A DNA stretch of 64,000 nt from a virus: the IMG/VR virus record IMGVR_UViG_3300013004_000031, positions 57,815 to 121,814 of that record. One strand, 5' to 3'. Positions 35,467 to 42,527 of the stretch are shown one piece after another. Each line of letters opens with the position of its first letter. Within the stretch, counting starts at the first letter, position 1. Position numbers and translations under genes: made by a program. The notes beneath the pieces were generated by a model, which had not been told where the DNA came from, did no database searches, and saw nothing but the letters and a program-made list of their open reading frames with translations.

Positions 35467-37491
35467 TTATAGATATTTATAATAGAGTTTATACAATTGT
35501 GGATAATTGTATTTTTTGGATAAATCTTCAAATTCTTCAGGGTTGGTTGCTACGGTTTTCAACATGTGTAAGGCATACAATCTAAAAGCATTTATAATGT
35601 GGGGATACATATCATCAACAAATTGAACGAATTGATAATTTTTATTATCCATTTTGGGAAAGAGCATTTTGAGATTTGTGAATTCCAAATCCCCATAATT
35701 GAAATGTGTATTACCCGACAACATATAATCAACCCCATCCAGAGGATTGGAATACGACTCGAAAAATTTGTCAAATTGTAACTGCGCCGGATCATTATCC
35801 AACTTCGGTTTGAAATTTTCCATAGCCAGTTTTGTTATGATGTTTTCCAACACTCCTTTTGATTGACCATGTTTACTATCCATAACACCCTGAAGAGCAT
35901 GGCGGAAATCCTCAAGAATAATAAGTCTGCTTGGAAATCTTACAGTAAAGGATTTCCTGACATCGTTGCCTGAAATTGTCAGGGTGTCGAACGGTTCTTC
36001 TTCCATTTCAATATAATCTTCAATCATGGAGAAATTGCTATCTCCGCTTGCAGCGGTTTTTATAAACCCACCATCAATAAGCACTGTATAAAGCTCATCC
36101 TCATCATCCAACATATCCTCAATCTTATCGTCAAAATTCTTCATATAGTGACAATATGTATCAAATTTATCGGAATCATTATGATATTCCTCTTCTGAAA
36201 AGTGGATTTCCAAGCTGGTGTTGGTTAGGATCATTCGATATATGTTGATGTCGGTAGCGTCATATATGTATTGGAACAATTGGGAATACTCATAATCATC
36301 ATCATATTTCCCATCCCTAGCTTTACTCACATCATAATCTTCAGCTTCCAACTCGACATCATCCGGTAAATTGAACTTGGTTAAATCGATGGTTGATGTT
36401 CCGCTTGCTTGGAAATATACTTCTTCATCGTCCATCAAGTAATAATCAACACTACTATATGTCAACCTGCCGTTATATTCCTCTTTTATTTCTTCCAGTT
36501 CATCTTCCAGACCCAATTGGGAATGTCTGCTTTCCCCCCTTTCATCATCCCGATCATGGTTTATTCGTTTGAAATCGGATGAGTCTTGGGTGGATTCCTC
36601 ATCCGTGAAATAATTGGCAACCAGATCAAGGATTTCATCATCATAATAAGTTCCCCCCTTTTTCGTATAGGAATTACCACGGAAATCTTCGGGAGTGGTT
36701 GTTTGTTTATTTTTCAGATAATTTACCAAGGATTTGTAGAAATTGGGGATTGCGGTATCTCCATATATCTTGGTATCGGGAATGGCAATCTCATCTCCGT
36801 AATCATCCACCAATCGACGAACACGCAAACGGGACATGGGGCGCAATCCATATGCACCGGATATGCCCCTGTCGGAATCAACGAATATTTCCCTCTTCTG
36901 AAAGTCCTCTTCCGTAAGCTCATTGAAATCCTCTTCTCGCACCACATAAGCCACAGCACCTCCTGAAATGGCTTCTTGGATGGCACACTGGAAATATCCC
37001 CCACCTTGGGAATGACAGGATGATATGTTGCGGTGATCGGACATGCGAACCACATCAATGGGAGCGCGGGAAAGGATGACTATGAATTCCGGTTTCTCAA
37101 ACGCGGATTCCAGATTGTCCTTATACATTGCAAACCAATCCAGATATTTTTTCTTTTTATTCTCCGATACTTTCAGGGCAGCAATGGCTTTACCAATGTT
37201 GATTTTCTGTTCCTTGTGTTCCCCCTGCCCATATTTTGGATCAAGCTTTATTTTTCTGATGACTTCCCCTTTTTTCAAATCCACCTTGTCAAAATGCTGA
37301 ATTCTTTTCAGGTCATCCATGATACTCTGAGCCGTGATGTCCGTCCCGATTGGAAATGCCACACGCATTTTGTCTCCAAAAATATGATCAAAAGGTAAGA
37401 CATCCGAATGTTGGTTGAGATAATCCACGACCTTTTGGTTCATCTCTGTGATGAGGACGGATTCGTAGAGTTCTTGGAGTTGGAAAATCAT
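35467..37491 (-). CDS. Large unidentified late protein
   Basis: 674 residues, acidic. N-terminus IFQLQELYESVLITEMNQKV carries the LxxLYE motif; the rest has alternating Asp/Glu/Tyr-rich and helical parts. The best conserved-looking region is VVRMSDHRNISSCHSQGGGYFQCAIQEAISGGAVAYVV (about 155-195), with Cys and His that could bind metal or be catalytic. Start at ATG 37491, with TTAAATAATAAC before it. I do not recognise a family; a virion-internal enzyme injected with DNA is one possibility. Confidence 0.55.
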   Translation of the reverse strand: MIFQLQELYESVLITEMNQKVVDYLNQHSDVLPFDHIFGDKMRVAFPIGTDITAQSIMDDLKRIQHFDKVDLKKGEVIRKIKLDPKYGQGEHKEQKINIGKAIAALKVSENKKKKYLDWFAMYKDNLESAFEKPEFIVILSRAPIDVVRMSDHRNISSCHSQGGGYFQCAIQEAISGGAVAYVVREEDFNELTEEDFQKREIFVDSDRGISGAYGLRPMSRLRVRRLVDDYGDEIAIPDTKIYGDTAIPNFYKSLVNYLKNKQTTTPEDFRGNSYTKKGGTYYDDEILDLVANYFTDEESTQDSSDFKRINHDRDDERGESRHSQLGLEDELEEIKEEYNGRLTYSSVDYYLMDDEEVYFQASGTSTIDLTKFNLPDDVELEAEDYDVSKARDGKYDDDYEYSQLFQYIYDATDINIYRMILTNTSLEIHFSEEEYHNDSDKFDTYCHYMKNFDDKIEDMLDDEDELYTVLIDGGFIKTAASGDSNFSMIEDYIEMEEEPFDTLTISGNDVRKSFTVRFPSRLIILEDFRHALQGVMDSKHGQSKGVLENIITKLAMENFKPKLDNDPAQLQFDKFFESYSNPLDGVDYMLSGNTHFNYGDLEFTNLKMLFPKMDNKNYQFVQFVDDMYPHIINAFRLYALHMLKTVATNPEEFEDLSKKYNYPQLYKLYYKYL

Positions 37492-37519
37492 GTTATTATT
37501 TAAGGGATAATGTGGAAAA

Positions 37520-37600
37520 TGGTAGATGCTGAGGGAATCGAACCCAATCTCTGAGAGGATCAAAACCTCTAGTGCTAAAAAACCGTTACACTACGCATCA
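37520..37600 (-). tRNA. tRNA-Gln (anticodon TTG)
   Basis: Anticodon arm GAGG-TTTTGAT-CCTC gives TTG. T loop GGG-TTCGATT-CCC and an encoded CCA are present. The acceptor stem is imperfect (position 1-72 reads T.T; 7-66 reads G.A) and the T stem has only three clear pairs, so it may be a weak or degenerating gene. Confidence 0.7.
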
Positions 37601-37610
37601 ATTATAAAAA

Positions 37611-37708
37611 TGGTCTAGGTGACAGGATTCGAACCTGCGAGAGACAGACACTTACTGCCCCCAAGTAGTTCCAAGCTACCCCGATTACCAAGCTATCGCA
37701 ACACCTAG
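37611..37708 (-). tRNA. tRNA-Pro (anticodon TGG) with long variable arm
   Basis: Acceptor CTAGGTG/CACCTAG, discriminator A, encoded CCA; anticodon arm GTAG-CTTGGAA-CTAC gives TGG; T arm GCAGG-TTCGAAT-CCTGT. Between anticodon and T arms lie about 25 nt that can form a GGCAG/CTGTC hairpin, a class II-like variable arm not normal for proline tRNA. Serine identity is the main alternative. Confidence 0.65.
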
Positions 37709-37711
37709 ATA

Positions 37712-37798
37712 TGGTGTGTCACATAGGATTCGAACCTACTCAGCCCAAAGGCAAATGATTTACAGTCATTCTCAACTCTCCAACTTTGACGGTGACAC
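37712..37798 (-). tRNA. tRNA-Tyr (anticodon GTA)
   Basis: Acceptor GTGTCAC/GTGACAC (7 bp), discriminator A, encoded CCA. Anticodon arm AATGA-CTGTAAA-TCATT gives GTA. Normal class II variable arm. Confidence 0.88.
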
Positions 37799-37811
37799 AT
37801 ATTAAAAAAAG

Positions 37812-37884
37812 AGCCGTAGGAGGAATTCGAATCCCCGACCACCGAATTACAAATTCGACGCTCTACCAACTGAGCTACTACGGC
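37812..37884 (-). tRNA. tRNA-Thr (anticodon TGT)
   Basis: Acceptor GCCGTAG/CTACGGC; anticodon arm TCGAA-TTTGTAA-TTCGG gives TGT; T arm with GATTCGAAT. No encoded CCA (next bases CTT), so 3' CCA must be added. Confidence 0.88.
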
Positions 37885-37889
37885 ATTGA

Positions 37890-37961
37890 CACTTCTGAGG
37901 GGAATCGAACCCCTATTTGGTGGATGAAAACCACCCGTCCTAACCATTAGACGACAGAAGC
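37890..37961 (-). tRNA. tRNA-Glu (anticodon TTC)
   Basis: Acceptor GCTTCTG/CAGAAGT; anticodon arm GGTGG-TTTTCAT-CCACC gives TTC; T arm AGGGG-TTCGATT-CCCCT. No encoded CCA. Confidence 0.88.
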
Positions 37962-38087
37962 AAAATTGGCTCGCTTATTTGTTGACGGAGGCATTAGTCT
38001 TTCGACAGCGAACGATGATCACTATTACGATCCTCTCCGAAGCAGTTTTTTGATTTGGGGACATACTCAGCCCAAGATTTTATAAAA
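37962..38087 (-). other. Unassigned 126-nt stretch inside the tRNA cluster
   Basis: No ORF or standard cloverleaf found. A long-range pair, CGGAGG near 38005 and CCTCTCCG near 38035, and a GATCGTAATAGTGATC palindromic section suggest structured RNA. It could be a decayed tRNA or a small RNA in the tRNA precursor. Confidence 0.35.
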
Positions 38088-38162
38088 TGGCTCTCAGGGT
38101 AGGATTCGAACCTACAACCTAGAAATTAACAGTTTCCCGCTCTACCATTGAGCTACCTGAGA
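38088..38162 (-). tRNA. tRNA-Asn (anticodon GTT)
   Basis: Acceptor TCTCAGG/CCTGAGA, discriminator G, encoded CCA; anticodon arm GGAAA-CTGTTAA-TTTCT gives GTT; T arm TGTAGG-TTCGAAT-CCTAC. Confidence 0.88.
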
Positions 38163-38164
38163 TT

Positions 38165-38241
38165 TGGTGAGAGTCGCGGGATTTGAACCCACAAGACCAC
38201 GGATTAAAAGTCCGTTGCTTTACCAAATAAGCTTCACTCTC
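38165..38241 (-). tRNA. tRNA-Lys (anticodon TTT)
   Basis: Acceptor GAGAGT paired with ACTCTC, discriminator A, encoded CCA; anticodon arm ACGGA-CTTTTAA-TCCGT gives TTT; T arm TGTGGG-TTCAAAT-CCCGC. First tRNA of the - strand cluster. Confidence 0.88.
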
Positions 38242-38328
38242 ATAATATTAAAAACATTCAGTGTGCTTGTTTCATCACAATCTCCCTTTCGGACTTTAAT
38301 GTGTTCGGCCACATAACCCCTAGATAAC

Positions 38329-38356
38329 AAAAAACCCCATCTTGTTAAGGATGGGG
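38329..38356 (-). terminator. Rho-independent terminator upstream of tRNA cluster
   Basis: On the - strand CCCCATC, 8-nt loop, GATGGGG (38335-38356) then a run of six Ts. It separates the small genes at 38.5-41.5 kb from the tRNA cluster, implying that the tRNAs have their own promoter in 38242-38328 or depend on read-through. Confidence 0.75.
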
Positions 38357-38385
38357 TGAAAACGAAACAGGATATTACCATATAA

Positions 38386-38448
38386 TCATTTGCACCGCCA
38401 CCCAGATGGTGTCGGTTTCTCCTGATTATAATTTTGGTTGTTGCTCAT
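38386..38448 (-). CDS. Possible micropeptide
   Basis: 20 codons, MSNNQNYNQEKPTPSGWRCK, downstream of a CTAAATAAGAATAA stretch that looks like a class A box. The distance from box to ATG (about 8-11 nt) is longer than usual. Only the box argues for it; low confidence. Confidence 0.25.
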   Translation of the reverse strand: MSNNQNYNQEKPTPSGWRCK

Positions 38449-38493
38449 GTCGTTATTCTTATTTAGCAGATGCGTTTAGATTTTCAAGTTCTT

Positions 38494-38691
38494 TTATAAT
38501 AAAATTTCATTCATTTGATCAATTATCTCATTAATATTGATTGGAGATGCGTTTGTTTTATAGAATTGTGCTGCTGGTGAATACCAATTAACCCAATGGG
38601 TAATATTCTCAATAGATACACCATTCAAATATTTGGAGTAAATGAGTAAATCAATATCAGCAAAATCCATCTCTTTTAATTCTTTGTCCAT
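38494..38691 (-). CDS. Small hypothetical protein
   Basis: 65 residues, MDKELKEMDFADIDLLIYSKYLNG. ATG 38691 overlaps the upstream stop (TAATATG), so it is probably coupled to the preceding gene; a TTG start four codons earlier is less likely. Acidic, helical; unrecognised. Confidence 0.5.
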   Translation of the reverse strand: MDKELKEMDFADIDLLIYSKYLNGVSIENITHWVNWYSPAAQFYKTNASPININEIIDQMNEILL

Positions 38692-38692
38692 A

Positions 38693-39112
38693 TTATTCCC
38701 CAAGTTCTTTCTTCAATTGTTCCAGAAGCAGAATTTTCTGTTCCTTGGTCTTTGCCAATTTGTTCATTTCCTTCTCCTTTTTCTTACGTTCGTATTCTTC
38801 CTTGCGCTTACGTTCCGCTTCCAGACATTTGATACGTTCATCCTGTCTCTTTTTCACAATAAAATCAATTGCTGATTGGGCGGTGATCTGTTCTTGTTTC
38901 ACCACAAGGAACGCAAAAGATTTATTTTTATTTTTTGGCAAGTTGAAATTGCTCACAAATTCTTCCAATTCATATAAATCATCATCCTCCACCTCTTCCC
39001 ATGGGGAATGATCTTCCACTAAAACCCTTGTGATGTCGGAGTAATCGTCCCCATAATTGAAATAAACCGTGTTGGTTTCCGTATTTGCGATAATCAATTT
39101 TACTTGTTTCAT
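38693..39112 (-). CDS. Hypothetical protein with C-terminal coiled coil
   Basis: 139 residues. N-terminal half beta-rich (VKLIIANTETNTVYFNYGDDYSD); residues about 85-139 form a Lys/Glu-rich coiled coil (KRKEEYERKKKEKEMNKLAK). Class B box TTAAAAACTA, then -10-like TACAAT. Not recognised. Confidence 0.6.
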   Translation of the reverse strand: MKQVKLIIANTETNTVYFNYGDDYSDITRVLVEDHSPWEEVEDDDLYELEEFVSNFNLPKNKNKSFAFLVVKQEQITAQSAIDFIVKKRQDERIKCLEAERKRKEEYERKKKEKEMNKLAKTKEQKILLLEQLKKELGE

Positions 39113-39133
39113 GTCTTTATTGTATTCTAGTTT

Positions 39134-39358
39134 TTAAGGCACTCCAGCCCGTAATCGTTTTGATCTTCCGTTGTGATAGGAATTACTGGCGGCAAACAAC
39201 GTTCCTTTATCATTATAGATGGGAACCTTACCAAAGCTGATCATATACCAGAGAAAGTGGATGTCAATCCTCCTGTCCATGCAGATGTGAATACCAAAGG
39301 AAATATCGGGATATCCGAAATCGGTGATCCAGAATTTTTTAATCTTGTGGAATTTCAT
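39134..39358 (-). CDS. Small hypothetical protein
   Basis: 74 residues, aromatic/Ile-rich: MKFHKIKKFWITDFGYPDISFGIHICMDRRIDIHFLWYMISFGK. The stop codon is part of the class B box of the next gene downstream (start 39112). No clear box of its own: the 90 nt upstream (39363-39451) hold an AT-rich stretch and no gene. Confidence 0.5.
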   Translation of the reverse strand: MKFHKIKKFWITDFGYPDISFGIHICMDRRIDIHFLWYMISFGKVPIYNDKGTLFAASNSYHNGRSKRLRAGVP

Positions 39359-39451
39359 TCTTATCCTTACAAGTTCTTTTCCACTTAAACCATTTCAACC
39401 ATTTGCAGGTTGAGGTTTCGTTTTTGATTTTCTTTCGTAGCTTTTTATATT

Positions 39452-39733
39452 TCATATCATGCGGGATGCTTCCCAATCCGCCAAAGGACGGGCATTGTAA
39501 TTACAATCAATATTGTGAACCTCTCGCCAATTTGCCAGACAGGATAGCTCATTAGCGAGATCATCAGCCAATTTCCTTTCGGCATTGAGATCATCGAGAC
39601 GATCATTCAACTGATCGATGATAGATTGTAGGGCATCACGGGAACCGATGAACAGTTCATCACATTCCGCGATTTCCAGCTTGCCGTTTTTCCTTCGATG
39701 TAGGACTACTTGACTTGGTTCTTCTTTGTTCAT
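39452..39733 (-). CDS. Hypothetical protein
   Basis: 93 residues with a central coiled coil (ALQSIIDQLNDRLDDLNAERKLADDLANEL). ATG overlaps the upstream stop by ATGA. Unrecognised small phage protein. Confidence 0.55.
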   Translation of the reverse strand: MNKEEPSQVVLHRRKNGKLEIAECDELFIGSRDALQSIIDQLNDRLDDLNAERKLADDLANELSCLANWREVHNIDCNYNARPLADWEASRMI

Positions 39734-39978
39734 ATTTTTACAAATGTCCCATCTTCAACCGCTTTACGAATATATCTCATAAAGTATATTGCCTTGTCAT
39801 GATTTTGGAAGGTTGCATCTCCACAATCCTCAATAGGAACAGGGAATCTATAAAGACCGCATTCATCTTCTGGTAATCCATTACCAATAACAACTACGTT
39901 ATAATATAGAATACCTTTACGATACTCTACAAATCTCACATAATTTTTATCTACAATTTGTTTTATTGTTAATTTCAT
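39730..39978 (-). CDS. Conserved small phage protein (DKAIYFMRYIRKA type)
   Basis: 82 residues. FPVPIEDCGDATFQNHDKAIYFMRYIRKAVEDGTFVK matches, from memory, a small protein family recurring in T4-like and other phages, function unknown. Overlaps both neighbours at ATGA junctions, so three genes (39452-40205) form one coupled unit. Confidence 0.6.
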   Translation of the reverse strand: MKLTIKQIVDKNYVRFVEYRKGILYYNVVVIGNGLPEDECGLYRFPVPIEDCGDATFQNHDKAIYFMRYIRKAVEDGTFVKI

Positions 39979-40205
39979 TTTATACTTGATCCGAATTTTT
40001 TATCAATCTTTGCTTTTTCGGTGACATCTTCCACTGATCTTGTGCCTTGACTAACACCAATCACTTCCCATCCATCTTCCCAAGTCTTATCATCCTTTTT
40101 GATTTTGATGAACTTATTCATCACGGCGAATTTTGAAGGAATCCATGCCATATGATGTTGGTTTATTCGCTTGAGTGAACATTGTGTGTATGTATCTTTT
40201 TTCAT
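39975..40205 (-). CDS. Conserved small phage protein
   Basis: 76 residues, starting MKKDTYTQCSLKRINQHHMAWIPSKFAVMNKFIKIKKDD...WEVIGV. The W-I-P-x-K-F-A ... GK/NKFIKIK pattern recurs in small phage proteins of unknown role. ATG 40205 follows the stop of the upstream gene; 36 open codons upstream are in another gene's territory. Confidence 0.55.
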   Translation of the reverse strand: MKKDTYTQCSLKRINQHHMAWIPSKFAVMNKFIKIKKDDKTWEDGWEVIGVSQGTRSVEDVTEKAKIDKKFGSSIK

Positions 40206-40209
40206 AATT

Positions 40210-40500
40210 TTAATCAGTAATATAATATAAACCCCATCTTTCACAAACAAAATTGAGACTATCCTTGATAAATTCCCGCATTGTTTTATCATTGTTTGGT
40301 GTAATAACTTCAAACCAAACCCCTCTAAGTTCCGATATGAATGAAAAATCTTTTATAAATTCCTGTTTCAAAGAATCATCGGGAAGCAGTAACAGCCCCC
40401 TTGAGTAATTTTCTATGTTTATTGTGGTATGAAAATCATATTTTCCTTCTTCAAGATCAACAATGGTTGCGTTATTTTTAGTTCTTATATAGTGTGTCAT
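40210..40500 (-). CDS. Hypothetical protein
   Basis: 96 residues starting MTHYIRTKNNATIVDLEEGKYDFHTTINIENYSRG. AT-rich AAAAATAAAAAT precedes the ATG; 23 more upstream codons are open but run into the tRNA-Gly gene. Not recognised. Confidence 0.5.
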   Translation of the reverse strand: MTHYIRTKNNATIVDLEEGKYDFHTTINIENYSRGLLLLPDDSLKQEFIKDFSFISELRGVWFEVITPNNDKTMREFIKDSLNFVCERWGLYYITD

Positions 40501-40519
40501 ATTTTTATTTTTTTGAAAG

Positions 40520-40596
40520 TGGAGCGACATGAGGGACTTGCACCCCCCAACCTGATGTTTGGAAAACACCCGCTCTACTAATTGAGCTAATGTCGC
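40520..40596 (-). tRNA. tRNA-Gly (anticodon TCC)
   Basis: Acceptor GCGACAT/ATGTCGC, discriminator T, encoded CCA; anticodon arm GGTGT-TTTCCAA-ACATC gives TCC; T loop TGCAAGT variant within GGGGG...CCCTC. Confidence 0.82.
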
Positions 40597-40597
40597 G

Positions 40598-40685
40598 TTG
40601 CGGGAGTGGAATTTGAATCCACAACAGGACTTTAACCTTTCTCTTGGTTATGAGCCAAGGATTTTACCAATTAAACTACCCCGCG
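40598..40685 (-). tRNA. tRNA-Met (anticodon CAT), initiator-like acceptor, long variable arm
   Basis: Anticodon arm CTTGG-CTCATAA-CCAAG gives CAT. Acceptor CGCGGGG pairs with TCCCGCA leaving C1.A72 unpaired, the mark of bacterial initiator tRNA; position 73 is A; no CCA is encoded. Anticodon stem pairs 29-31 are T-A, G-C, G-C, not the full three G-C pairs of an initiator, and D-stem 11-24 is T-A (elongator type). About 20 nt lie between anticodon and T arms, far longer than normal for Met. Confidence 0.7.
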
Positions 40686-40698
40686 ATTGAAATTGTAT

Positions 40699-41151
40699 TT
40701 AACCATGACAACCGTAATTGTCAATCATCTTCTGTTTGAATTCATCATCAAATCCACTGTAACCAACCAGAACGGGCAATCCCCCATTATCCCTGAAGTT
40801 ACGCATGAGATTGACCAACATTTTCACATACACCCTACATTGGGAACGCTCTTTCCAAACATTCCCAATGAGGGAAGCAAGGGGATAATACCAACCCCAC
40901 CCATTCATGTGCCATTCGGCAATCTCCTCATGGATCATCTTGATTTGTAGATCGTATTGTTGTTTGCCATTGATCATGGGTTCCACGATCTTTTTCTCTT
41001 CTTCCGTGATACCCTTGTAACCTTGGGATTCAATTCTGGTAAAAATATCGATCTGTTCCCTTGTCGGTTCCGTAAAATCGGGGTAATAATTCCTATCCAC
41101 GAAATGAGCAATCGTCTTGGCGATTTCGTAATGTTTCTTTTTTAATTTCAT
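40699..41151 (-). CDS. Hypothetical protein
   Basis: 150 residues starting MKLKKKHYEIAKTIAHFVDRNYYPDF. Helical; centre has MIHEEIAEWHMNGWGWYYPLASLIG. Ends 14 nt from the tRNA-Met gene. Upstream 13 codons are open, but ATG 41151 follows a TATAATT stretch. No family recognised. Confidence 0.55.
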   Translation of the reverse strand: MKLKKKHYEIAKTIAHFVDRNYYPDFTEPTREQIDIFTRIESQGYKGITEEEKKIVEPMINGKQQYDLQIKMIHEEIAEWHMNGWGWYYPLASLIGNVWKERSQCRVYVKMLVNLMRNFRDNGGLPVLVGYSGFDDEFKQKMIDNYGCHG

Positions 41152-41153
41152 AA

Positions 41154-41522
41154 TTATAGACAATTTGCTGCCATCCTTGCCATGTTCCATCCTTCCGTTG
41201 TCGGCTCAAACCGCGCACACACGATATGACCATCTCCCAGAATGTGGGGATCAAGCTTTCCAAAGTATTTCACATCAATGTGGCAACGCAATAATAATAA
41301 TTTATCTCCCTTGAATGTGGTGCATCCCTCGTAATTCACCAGAAGGATCATTCCCCTTTCCAACTTTTCCTCTTTCAAAATTTTGAATTTGAAAGGGTTT
41401 GGATTGGGGGCATAAATCTTTTCCTTTGGAATCTTTAGAAAATTATTGATCGTTGAACTCGATGCCGTTTGGGGCATTGAGTTCCTGTCACTGCTTTTTG
41501 ATAATCCGATTGCCAATCCCAT
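41154..41522 (-). CDS. Hypothetical protein
   Basis: 122 residues. NPFKFKILKEEKLERGMILLVNYEGCTTFKGDKLLLLRC...LDPHILGDGHIVCARFEPTTEGWNMA reads as a beta-barrel-like domain seen in small proteins of other large phages. Promoter is unusually complete (see 41532-41559). Function unknown. Confidence 0.6.
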   Translation of the reverse strand: MGLAIGLSKSSDRNSMPQTASSSTINNFLKIPKEKIYAPNPNPFKFKILKEEKLERGMILLVNYEGCTTFKGDKLLLLRCHIDVKYFGKLDPHILGDGHIVCARFEPTTEGWNMARMAANCL

Positions 41523-41531
41523 GATGGATTC

Positions 41532-41559
41532 ATTGTAGCTTAGTTTTTAAGAATGTCAA
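41532..41559 (-). promoter_or_regulatory. Class B box inside a full -35/-10 promoter
   Basis: On the - strand: TTGACA (41559-41554), a 16-nt spacer that contains TTAAAAACTA, then TACAAT (41537-41532), 9 nt, ATG 41522. This copy shows where the class B box sits relative to a classical promoter: it occupies the spacer immediately upstream of the -10. Confidence 0.7.
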
Positions 41560-41586
41560 GGGGGGATTATTTAGCTAAATAAGAGT

Positions 41587-42443
41587 ATGAACAAGGATGA
41601 TTTATCCCTACAACAAATCTACCAAGAAATGGCTCTTTCCAATCTACAAAAGATTGGCAAATGGGATGATAAGAAAAATCGCCATGGTTATGACAAAGCA
41701 TCCATTGGGATTTTGTCGTCTCCTGCTGGTTTGAAAAAGCTGGAACAAAAATTTAATAATATTGGTAATTGGGATTTTAATTTATATTTCGTCAAGAATC
41801 CCAATGCTTGGAAATATGCCGAACAGGGAAAAGTAACCGCTGGTCAACTTCAAGCTAGATTGGGATTGGAAGTTGGAAAAGATTTCCCCAACCGAAAGGC
41901 GATCAGATCACGGTCTTCTTCACAAACAATGCCGCTGCTGAGAAAGTTCCCCTGACCCCATGGACAATCGCTCACAGAATTGGTCATGCTTTTGCAAAAA
42001 CCTTTCGCAATGGTATTGGTTCGAGTAGGGTGGAATGGAATAATGATCAAATTTCAAGAATCCTAAGTAAAATATTGGGATGTTATGGAATCCAAAAAGG
42101 GTGGTCTGGATTGAGATATTCCGAAGAATATTATATTCGGGACTTGTATCAAAAGATTGGAAAATTCCGCAGTGCGAGAATGAGTAAGTTAATAAGACCC
42201 AATGAATTCTACCACGAAGCATTTGCCTATTGGTTACTACATGATGGGGAACTTGATTTTAACGATCCTCCCCAATATCTGACATCATCCAATAAAAAAG
42301 CATGGGGTAATCCAACGGGAAGAAATTACATGTTAAAGGATGAGGACGGTGCCACAGAACTTGTTCACCAATTGAGATATGCTCTGGAGGAAATGTTTCA
42401 TACCATGGTAGGGGAACATATGGGAGAAATATCCATCATGTGA
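41587..42443 (+). CDS. Late protein apparently expressed by -1 frameshift
   Basis: Frame 1 runs 41587-41955 (122 codons) and a second frame continues to 42443. Sequence character switches at T-TTC-CCC (41883-41889): after it frame 1 becomes Arg/Ser-rich, whereas the -1 frame reads FPQPKGDQITVFFTNN...VPLTPWTIAHRIGHAF with no stop. A single slip gives a coherent product of about 285 residues. TTTCCCC is a canonical X-XXY-YYZ slippery heptamer, but one lost C in the C run would have the same effect. N-terminus LSLQQIYQEM shares the LxxLY motif; box CTAAATAAGAG. AHRIGHA could be part of a metal site. Confidence 0.6.
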
Positions 42444-42458
42444 CGATAACCTTCCCTT

Positions 42459-42487
42459 GCACGATAAACACCGGAACTTTATCGTGC
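42459..42487. terminator. Inverted repeat, possible terminator
   Basis: GCACGATAAA (42459-42468), 9-nt loop, TTTATCGTGC (42478-42487). Perfect 10-bp stem between the frameshifted gene and the next promoter. No T tract follows on either strand, so termination is uncertain; it may protect the mRNA 3' end. Confidence 0.5.
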
Positions 42488-42499
42488 GGAATCAGGGTA

Positions 42500-42527
42500 T
42501 TGACAAAACCAAATATTCTGTTAAGAT
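42500..42527 (+). promoter_or_regulatory. Sigma70-type promoter with start codon 6 nt after -10
   Basis: TTGACA (42500-42505), 16-nt spacer, TAAGAT (42522-42527), AAAGCC, ATG 42534. The -10 plus following hexamer (TAAGAT-AAAGCC-ATG) is nearly identical to many class B promoters of the 44-64 kb array, linking the two designs. Confidence 0.78.

Noticed and set aside
35467-37491. Alt-type ADP-ribosyltransferase for the large late protein
   Set aside because: T4 Alt is injected and has a similar N-terminal tag, but no R-S-E-x-E motif arrangement was found.
37705-37947. Open frame across the tRNA cluster
   Set aside because: It is a translation of tRNA-Tyr, tRNA-Thr and tRNA-Glu sequences.
41587-41955. 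Calling the two frames of 41587-42443 two separate genes
   Set aside because: The second frame has no box or sensible start, and protein character is continuous across the slippery site.
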